DNA of 64,000 nt. Origin: Balanoglossus misakiensis (Eukaryota > Hemichordata). Each line of letters opens with the position of its first letter. Position 1 is the stretch's first letter. The stretch spans positions 8,618,001-8,682,000 of the forward strand of contig CM082588.2 of the NCBI GenBank assembly GCA_040954595.2, in the 5' to 3' direction. Of this stretch, positions 50,301 through 64,000 are shown piece by piece. Both the position numbers and the translations under genes were made by a program. The notes under the pieces were generated by a model. It saw nothing but the letters and a program-made list of their open reading frames with translations. It was not told the origin of the DNA and made no database searches.

Positions 50301-53300
50301 TGCGGCACTGTTTTAATACATAGCGTTTTCAAATCTTTACATACAGCCACAATCGGGCATCGATAAGGTGTTCATGTATACCTATCAGTAAGCTTATTTA
50401 GGCTGCATTCACAAACACCTCTGGAGGGGGGGGGGGCGGGAGAATTCAATTTTTTTTACCGTTAATTTTCACATGCCCCCCTCAACAACCCGAAATATTT
50501 TCAAATCCCCCCCTTCCGAACTGCTAAAATTTTCAAATCCCCCCCCCCATCTTCTTTCACTCAGCAAAACACATCACCTATCTATCTTGTAAAAAAGAAA
50601 AACAGCGCTCCCATGAAAAGAATTTGAAACTGATGTTTCCCCTCATCAGTGGGTATTAAAACTGAACATTGTTTTTATTTTTTAAGTATCTGTATTCTGT
50701 GTTGGGAGACAGTGTAAACCAAGAATTGAAGGGGGTGGGTTTGGGAGGGGGTCTCCCCCTCCCACGTAAGAAAATTATATAAAATACAGAGCTCAAAGCT
50801 GCATTTTAATGAACCTGGCAAAAGCACATTAACTCAACTACCGGTATGTTGGGGAGGACAAATTTAACCGCCGCCGCTCAAAGTTATCATGGGGTGTGGG
50901 CAAGTCCCCTGACCTGGGGCACTAGATAAACCAGTCAATGTTTGAAAGGTGTTGATAAATGGAGGGGGTTGGTGTGGGAGGGGGTGTCCCCCTCCCACAT
51001 TAGAAAATTTTGTAAAATAAAGGGTGCGAAACTGCATTTTTGTGGACTCAAAATAAATATTTAGTCGTCAAAGTTTTCAAGTCCCCCCTTTCAGTCCCTA
51101 AATTATTTAAAATCCCCCCCTTACATACCCTTTATTTTTTTTAAATCCCCCCCCTCAATTCTCCTGCCCCCCCTCCAGAGGTGTTTGTGAATGCAGCCTT
51201 AGATGGACCAATTTATGTTGGAAAATAAAATCATGAAAATAATGCAAAAAGTGGCCGCTCTAGAGGCTTTAATGTCAATTCTAACAATTTAGAAGAAATG
51301 TGTTCTACTTATTTCACCAACAGTGGCGACACTCGCTATGCCGCCTTGATTACTGACGGCAGTACTGAAATAGAAAAAATCGTCAACATTGCAACTGCGA
51401 TGACAAGAACGGTGTGGGAACTGGTCCAATTTGTACTTCTTCAGCACGTGGAGTGCCAGACCAGCATGATTGTGGATTGCGTGGTGAGAGAAAAGCGCAA
51501 AGATATTGAAAAAGAGATGGCCGAGTGCGGCTTCCGACCCTCAAGGGGATGTATTCATTTCACCAATGAAGTGTATGTCGCCGAGGGACATCCTATCAAC
51601 GTGCGAGTCGACGGTGATTATATAGAATGCGAGGGAGCCAAGATAACCTTCCACTCCAGGAGAAACTACAACCACAGGTCGTTGAACGTTAGCCTGTGCG
51701 ATGATGCATCGAAGAGTCCAAATAATGAATTCAGCGGTTTTGCAGAATTCCTGAGACCAGATCATCTTGACAAGGACCATTTAGACGCATCAGAAAGAGA
51801 TGAGCCAAAATTACGGTTTGTCATAACCAGAGTAAGTGTAATTAATTATTATAAAGCTGCATTTGTAATCTACACTACAGTGTTGAATATTCTCTGCAGA
51901 AAACATTATCCTCAGAAGCAAAGAACCGGGGGAGGGGGTGGTCCCAGCATAGAAAGGTATATGGGTATATGTGCTGTGCGGATGAGTCCAATTTACGGTC
52001 GAAAAATCCCTAGAAATGCATGGGTCACGAACTTCGGAAATGTCCCAATTGTATAAGAAAAACGCCCAAAGGACGTATACTCTTGACAATGCATTTCACT
52101 AGGGCACCAAAAATTAAACCTTCCTGTATCATTTGTTCATTTCCTGTAGGAACAAGAGTCTGGTACGCGAGCACGACGAACTCCTTTTGCAGTCAAACCC
52201 AAGGAGGAATCTTCTCAGCGTAAACCTGAAAGGAAAGGTTAGCTTGATAAATGCATACTAACTTCTATTTGTGAATGTGTTCGTCTAAATAAACAGTTTT
52301 ATGTTGTTGTTTTTATTTCTCTTACAAAATCAAGAAAACTAGACGTTGTTCTGATGTTACTGTAAATACACGCTTAGTATTGACAAATAATTGTCTTGTC
52401 ACCATTGAAAATTATTTTGTGAAGTGCACGTTTCTGTCCACGTCCGGGAAAATTCTAGGACATATAAAATGATACCAAACGTCTGTAATAATTATGTTCA
52501 GTCACCTCTCTAAAGAAATGGAACTTGGAAAGTTTTGTCACTCTGTCATGCAGCGCGTATTGGTTACATCCAAATTGTATTGTGTTGTATTGTATTGTAT
52601 TGTATTGTATTGTATTGTATTGTATTGTATTGTATTGTATTGTATTGTATTGTATTGTATTGTATTGTATTGTTCACAGATGATCTTGCTATTGCAACCG
52701 AAACTTTGGAAGACATGCTGTCGCCAAAGGAATGGAAACCACTCGGTCGAAAATTAGGTGTATCTGATGTGAAATTGATGGATATAGAGAAAGACCACGC
52801 GGATGATATCAAAGAAACGAAACACCAAATGTTTCGTCATTGGAGACAGAAAGAGGGGAAGAAGGCCACACTGCCTGAGTTGATCAAAGCTTTAAAAGAA
52901 CTTAAGTTACGAAATTTAGCTGAAACTTTTCAGAGGAACCTCAGTGATGGAGGTAATTTAAGCCTAAAACTCTATAGCTCTATATTGACCTCATCAGTGA
53001 CAGCGTGAGCACAAACAATATGGTTGAGGGGTATCACGTGCGAGCGCGGGAAATGTAGGATGTTTTTAAAAACTTCAGCAAAATGCACGGAAGAACATGT
53101 ACTGGACAAATCATTATGGTCGAAAACTTAATATGCTTATTATTTACTGTAAATTAATTTTTTTTAAATTAATGGAAAGGGTCATGGTATGTTTTTCCCA
53201 GTGTTCTTTAAAGTTGAAAGGCCCTTATAAAATTGTGCTTCGAGGGTATCGAAAAGGGATATCCCGCCCAGAAATTGGGCGAGAACCCAACCTTAAAGTT

Positions 53301-53469
53301 TTCTGTCTTCATCACAGATACAGTGGATGAGTCAAGTTCACAGAGACCGACCACCACTGCCGCCACCGCTGCTGCTGCTGAAGGGGATACACGTTCAACG
53401 AGCGACTCCAGAATACAAAGACCCAAAGACCCACAGAGAAGTGACCGTGGACAAGGCTGGAAACCGTAG
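47140..53469 (+). CDS. ZU5-UPA-Death-domain intracellular adaptor, nine exons, 665 aa
   Basis: Exons: 47140-47216, 47410-47488, 48296-48613, 48913-49116, 49311-49609, 51324-51831, 52150-52237, 52680-52952, 53318-53469; all phases close. The start is the only in-frame ATG of exon 1. Residues about 38-185 look like a ZU5 domain (FEFTVKPGGNGN, IRLEVPSDSIDKEMRVVVRL), and a second ZU5-like half follows to about 335. The UPA domain lies at about 400-495 (VYVAEGHPINVRVDGDY, ITFHSRRNYNHRSLNV). A basic linker follows. The Death domain is at about 530-612 (EWKPLGRKLGVSDVKLMDIE, then HQMFRHWRQ), with a low-complexity T/A/S/R tail. This architecture occurs in PIDD, UNC5, UNC5CL and ankyrins, but here there is no ankyrin repeat, leucine-rich repeat, receptor part or membrane span. 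It probably scaffolds death-domain or NF-kB/caspase signalling in the cytoplasm. DHFC at 174-177 falls where PIDD has its self-cleaving HFS. Confidence 0.87.
47311..47364. repeat. (TTG)18 microsatellite in intron 1 of the ZU5-Death gene
   Basis: An uninterrupted trinucleotide tract of 54 bp, 45 bp before exon 2. Translated, it gives only homopolymers. Confidence 0.92.
47879..48218. repeat. R4 element copy in intron 2 of the ZU5-Death gene
   Basis: TTAAAGGGACACTATCTGTA at the left; it shares the AATGACCATTGTTATTGTTG and GACAACTGAATTCAAGTCC blocks with the other R4 copies. The right end is less clear. Confidence 0.65.
49853..49998. repeat. Near-perfect palindromic insertion
   Basis: GCAATAAAACACCCCCAGCC and its exact complement GGCTGGGGGTGTTTTATTGC form the outer arms. 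The inner arms (CATGGTATACCACGAGATTT) are also exact, closing near 49920 with TATACGCACGAGCGATAGC. It is a likely recent fold-back element inside R2. Confidence 0.88.
50401..51198. mobile_element. 798-bp non-autonomous DNA transposon, PIF/Harbinger-like
   Basis: Terminal inverted repeats of about 30 bp, GGCTGCATTCACAAACACCT and AGGTGTTTGTGAATGCAGCC, then G/C runs. TTA is duplicated at both sides (50398-50400 and 51199-51201), and removing the element plus one TTA restores the R2 consensus. A 3-bp T-A-rich duplication and GGC...GCC ends fit PIF/Harbinger. The interior has two related GGGAGGGGGT/CCCCCTCCCAC hairpins and repeated C-rich TTTTCAAATCCCCCC motifs, and no transposase frame. Confidence 0.8.
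52575..52672. repeat. (TTGTA)n microsatellite abutting the Death-domain exon
   Basis: About 19 pentanucleotide units end 7 bp before the splice acceptor AG (52678-52679) of the exon at 52680-52952, so the repeat stands where the polypyrimidine tract should be. Open frames through it are artefacts. Confidence 0.93.
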
Positions 53470-54714
53470 TGGCAACATAACAGATGCTGTTGCGCTCATT
53501 GCGAGATCTCGCGAGATTTGGTTATTACCACAACAACGGGTTGCCTAGCAAAGTAATACACGTCAAGCTTTGTAAGCCTTGTGAAACAAATTTAAGAATA
53601 AGTGCAGAGTTTAAAAAAAAAATTTTTTTTAGCCGTTTAACAAGATGAGTTTTTTTGTCCTGTGTCACATGAGAATGTCCTCCAATGTAAACTGACTAGT
53701 CACGTGATATCTCGCAGGGTCTCGTGGACTTTGGAAAATGGTCTATTGCAGGCCTTTGCCATTGGAGCAAAACCGATTGTTTTTTTACTGAATCATAATT
53801 TTAGATGTGTGTTTGAAGTAATATATTTTGACAGTTCTGCACACTTTTTATACTGTAACACACCTTGTCATATAGCAAGGCTATGATTGGTCAAATCATC
53901 ATCAGGTCGTCCTTCCCCGGAAGTAAAAATCAAAATTCAAGAGAAAAAACCCACCCGTCTCTCCATCGGATTTAAATCAGATTGTTCCTAGGTATAAAAT
54001 ATGCCATAAACAGTTGTCGACAGACTTCTCTCACTGATCGTCTATGCACCTGTTCCCACGTCATGTGCATACACACGAACATACAATGTATTTTTCAGAA
54101 ATCTATTATCCGTCCAATCATTTCAAGTCTTTTAAGCGTATGCGTGCAGAACGGCAAAACATTTTCTCACATTTTATGTAAGTCGGACATCTTATGAAAA
54201 GTGAATTGATATATATGACGCATGAATATTAGTTAATGTCTGGCAAATTTGTCTTTCAACTTGTTTGTAATTCGCTGCTACATTATATTTTGTCTCGTTT
54301 GTCCAATTACAATTTTCGTTCAGTTAATAACCATTATATTTCACGTTTTGCTTGATTTTTGTGTTCATGGACTACAGTTTCTTGAGTTTAATGCGTTTTG
54401 TTGTTGTTGTTTTTTGTTTAAAATATTATAGAAGTGTAGCATCCGTCCAAACCTGTTTGTAGAACCTCTATAATCTGGTATACTGCGCATTTACGAGTGG
54501 TATGTGTTTGCTAATGTTTTTGAATCTTCCTGAGGTTAAGCCTCAACAACTCTGATACTAGTATATGCATGCAGACGTTTTCAATTTGTCTGTGATTTCC
54601 GTCCATTTGAACAAACACTTCTACTATTTTAGCATCGCAAAATGTTTGGATTATGTTTTTGAGTCCTTAAATTTGGTTGATTTACTTGGCTTGTGACCAT
54701 ACCCACGCCAGTTC

Positions 54715-54720
54715 AATAAA
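54715..54720 (+). terminator. Candidate AATAAA polyadenylation signal of the ZU5-Death gene
   Basis: The first clear AATAAA downstream of the stop at 53467-53469, implying a 3' UTR of about 1.25 kb. Confidence 0.45.
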
Positions 54721-54854
54721 GACATATTAACCAAGGTATTCTTGTGATTTGCCATTTACATGGAACGAAACAACTCTACCTGTGGGCCATTCACATGTAG
54801 AAACTCATACTGTAGACATTTCACAATTGTTGCCCCAACAAAGTCTTTATACAA

Positions 54855-55205
54855 TTAAAGGGACAAAGTCTCTCTCTCGCTGCCCTTTTTCCATTATGTT
54901 TGATACTAGACACCTTTTATGTTAATGTACATGTGGAAATATAGTGAATCAACGTTCGACCACACACAACTTCCATCCCTCTTGTAGACAGGAGAGTCAA
55001 AAACTCACCAAAATGAATAATCGGTCTCTACCATTTATTCATTTTGCCGAGATTTTTCCTCTCATATCCTACAAACGGGATGGAAGTTGTGTGTGGTCGA
55101 ACATTGATTCACTATATATCCACATGTAGAATAACATAAACGGTGTCTTGTATCAAACTTAATTAATGGGAACAGGGCAGCGAGAGAGAGACTTTGTCCC
55201 TTTAA
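54855..55205. repeat. R1 fold-back element, complete
   Basis: TTAAAGGGACAAAGTCTCTC to GAGACTTTGTCCCTTTAA, with all internal blocks of the 6633-6986 copy. It is intergenic. Confidence 0.88.
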
Positions 55206-55455
55206 CAAAGGTGCACAGTTAATTAATTTAAATAAAGGTGAATGATATCACACATTATTACATATGTACCGTCGATTACTTGCACCGAGCGCGCGCGTAA
55301 CATCAGTATTTGCACTCAGTGCAATACCAAAAACATTATGCCATACCTGTATGCAAATGAGTAGCCTGTTCACGAAACAAGCAATATCATTCCGCGGTCT
55401 CATTTCTTTCATTTTCGGTCTTTTTTTCAAAATGGGATGAACATATGTAATAAAA

Positions 55456-55562
55456 ACAGAACCCCATGGCTCAATCGTGCAAGCACGGCGTACCGGTAGT
55501 ATTTGCACTCGATGCAAATACTACCGTTACGCCGTGCTTGCACGATCGAGCCATGGGGTTCT
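55456..55562. repeat. Near-perfect palindrome, about 107 bp
   Basis: AGAACCCCATGGCTCAATCG with GTGCAAGCACGGCGTA is mirrored by TACGCCGTGCTTGCAC with GATCGAGCCATGGGGTTCT. The inner arms are GTAGTATTTGCACTCGATGCAAATACTAC. AATAAAAA and TTTTTATT flank it, so the fold may extend further. Confidence 0.87.
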
Positions 55563-56099
55563 GTCATATTACTATTCACATTTTTATTATTAAACAAAAA
55601 TTTCACACCATCATCTGGTGATTGAAAGTACAAATTCGTACGAAGCAAAACAGAAAAGTGTAATATAGCATTTCATTCAACAACACAAAATTTCTATATA
55701 TTAAACACATTAAGTTTTAATGACATACAACCTACGTGGTGATTTGTTGTGATGCAAAGACTACTTTTGCCATCTCTTTTCAAAGAATGTAAATAAAGTG
55801 ATATTGGAAGAAGACAGAAGAGAATGGAATGTGAGCAGTAAATTCATCGAAGGTGTGATCTTCAAATAATAAATGTACATCAAGATAAGGGAACAATCAA
55901 TATACCCGAACTGATGTATCATTTTGATTTTTCTTCTCAATCTTATATTTTTGGATATCCTTACTGATTGAAATCAGATAGAAGTACAAACTCAATAATT
56001 GATGTTTGAGATTATTCTGATGAAAAACTGGAAAACTACAGTATAAGGTCATTTTGCTCTCACAATACCATAGCAACGTGAATATCAATTTTACCGCCT

Positions 56100-56281
56100 C
56101 AAAGGTATACGGTCACCTCCAATTTACATATCACCATATATAGCTGAAATGACGTATTTGAGTGTTCTAAAGAACACTCTTTTTTTCGCCTGTGCCACCC
56201 AGTGAAAATCTGTGATTGGGTAGATCCCAATTTACCATGGTAACTATAGCTAAATTTGCACAGGTGACTGTATACCTTTAA
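56100..56281. repeat. R3 element copy
   Basis: AAAGGTATACGGTCACCTCC to GGTGACTGTATACCTTTAA, with the CACCCAGTGAAAATCTGTGA block. Confidence 0.8.
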
Positions 56282-56630
56282 CCCTGTCACCACCATGTTT
56301 TTTTTTCACTTACTGGATTGTTACAAAGCATCACAATATTTACAGAACTGGCACAACACAGCAACACATCTTGATTGCTTTCAAAGCAAAGCCAAGCGGT
56401 ACAAGTCGTTTGTGAAGAGAGAAATTCTGACTTGCCATATTTATGTCTCTCTTTTCTTAGGCCTGATGTGTTGGAAAGTCCTGCAATTTGCATACACTTC
56501 TTGTAGCAGAACTACAAACACACACAGCTTGTATAAACTGTGTTGAATTACAGTTTTGGGCAATACTGTATACAACATAGCCACAGTCTTGAAATCACAG
56601 TTCAACACATCATGGGGGGATGGACACTTA

Positions 56631-63684
<7,054 letters not shown>

Positions 63685-64000
63685 CTTGATTGGTGTCTGT
63701 CGAATAAAACTTTGTAATTTAAGTGACTTGGTTATACATCTGTTCACATCATCATTGACATTACTATGAATAATGATAGTCATATGTATCAGTATACACA
63801 TATTGACTGGCCATGAAGGCAACAGCATACGTCTGTAACCCGAGGGACTGTGAGTCACCACCAAAACAGGCTGCTTGTCTAGGCTGAAGGCCAAGGGAAA
63901 AAGTCTGTTTTAGGGGCGACTCACATTCCCGAGGGGGGAAAGACGTAAGCTGTTGCCCAAAAAGCCAGTCAATATGTGTTTTGTAACACACCTCATTCAC
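63685..64000 (-). other. 5' leader and upstream intron of katanin
   Basis: The start-codon exon reaches to about 63696, where an acceptor (TTCGACAG) is visible. The rest to the window edge is probably 5' intron. It contains mirrored fragments (GACTGGCCATGAAGGCAACAGC versus GCTGTTGCCCAAAAAGCCAGTC), possibly part of another inverted-repeat element. The non-coding first exon and promoter lie right of the window or at its edge. Confidence 0.5.

Larger units (their letters stand above)
49796..51275. repeat. R2 element split by two younger insertions
   Basis: The R2 ends are at about 49796 (TTTAAAGCCCCTAGAGCTGC) and 51271 (GCCGCTCTAGAGGCTTTAA). Between them are a near-perfect palindrome (49853-49998), R2 internal sequence (about 50170-50400), a 798-bp element with a 3-bp target duplication (50401-51198), and then the R2 right end. 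The nest fills the intron before the UPA exon. Confidence 0.78.
53470..56630. other. 3' UTR of the ZU5-Death gene and convergent intergenic DNA
   Basis: The 3' UTR probably runs to the AATAAA at 54715-54720. Then follow an R1 element (54855-55205), a strong palindrome (55456-55562) and an R3 element (56100-56281). A minus-strand AATAAA near 55583-55588 might serve katanin. No further gene is supported. Confidence 0.55.

Noticed and set aside
52494-52812. Open frames running through the (TTGTA)n tract into the Death domain
   Set aside because: The repeat part encodes only VLYCI-type repeats. The true exon starts at the acceptor at 52680, in phase with the preceding exon.

Overview
This is AT-rich nuclear DNA from a bilaterian animal. 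Genes are split by many GT-AG introns, there are no operons, and short non-autonomous DNA transposons are dense. A full-length glutamate synthase, which vertebrates lack, together with a stand-alone ZU5-UPA-Death protein points to an invertebrate. I would guess a marine invertebrate such as a hemichordate, amphioxus or mollusc, but the phylum cannot be fixed from the sequence alone.

Layout: (1) 703-4065, plus strand: the last six coding exons of a synaptotagmin-like (Slp/SYTL) tandem-C2 protein; its 5' part lies left of the window. (2) 10515-36388, minus strand: a complete 37-coding-exon NAD(P)H-dependent glutamate synthase (GOGAT), 2082 residues, with both the amidotransferase/FMN half and the FAD/NAD(P)H half fused in one chain. 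(3) 38694-39977, plus strand: a two-exon, 300-residue protein that I do not recognise, divergent from GOGAT. (4) 47140-53469, plus strand: a nine-exon, 665-residue ZU5-UPA-Death-domain adaptor. (5) 56631-63684, minus strand: a katanin p60 microtubule-severing ATPase, 511 residues, with a duplicated Walker-A exon that looks mutually exclusive. Exon boundaries were placed by hand from reading frame, codon phase and GT/AG sites, and every phase closes.

Most of the remaining DNA is made of short inverted-repeat elements. At least eight families recur, and many are flanked by or begin with TTAA. A roughly 350-bp fold-back family (called R1 here) has about twelve full or partial copies. Several elements are nested, one provides the GOGAT stop codon, and four R1 copies sit within about 35 nt of splice donors. 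Microsatellites abut exons of GOGAT and the Death-domain gene.

The genes have unrelated roles (exocytosis, nitrogen assimilation, death-domain signalling, microtubule severing), so this is an ordinary gene neighbourhood and not a cluster. The most interesting signal is the katanin exon pair. Two 159-nt exons in the same phase are separated by an intron of only 38 nt. They differ in 4 residues, and two of those are the pore-loop-1 pair W-R versus Y-H that grips the substrate. Silent divergence between them is high, so the pair is old and selected.
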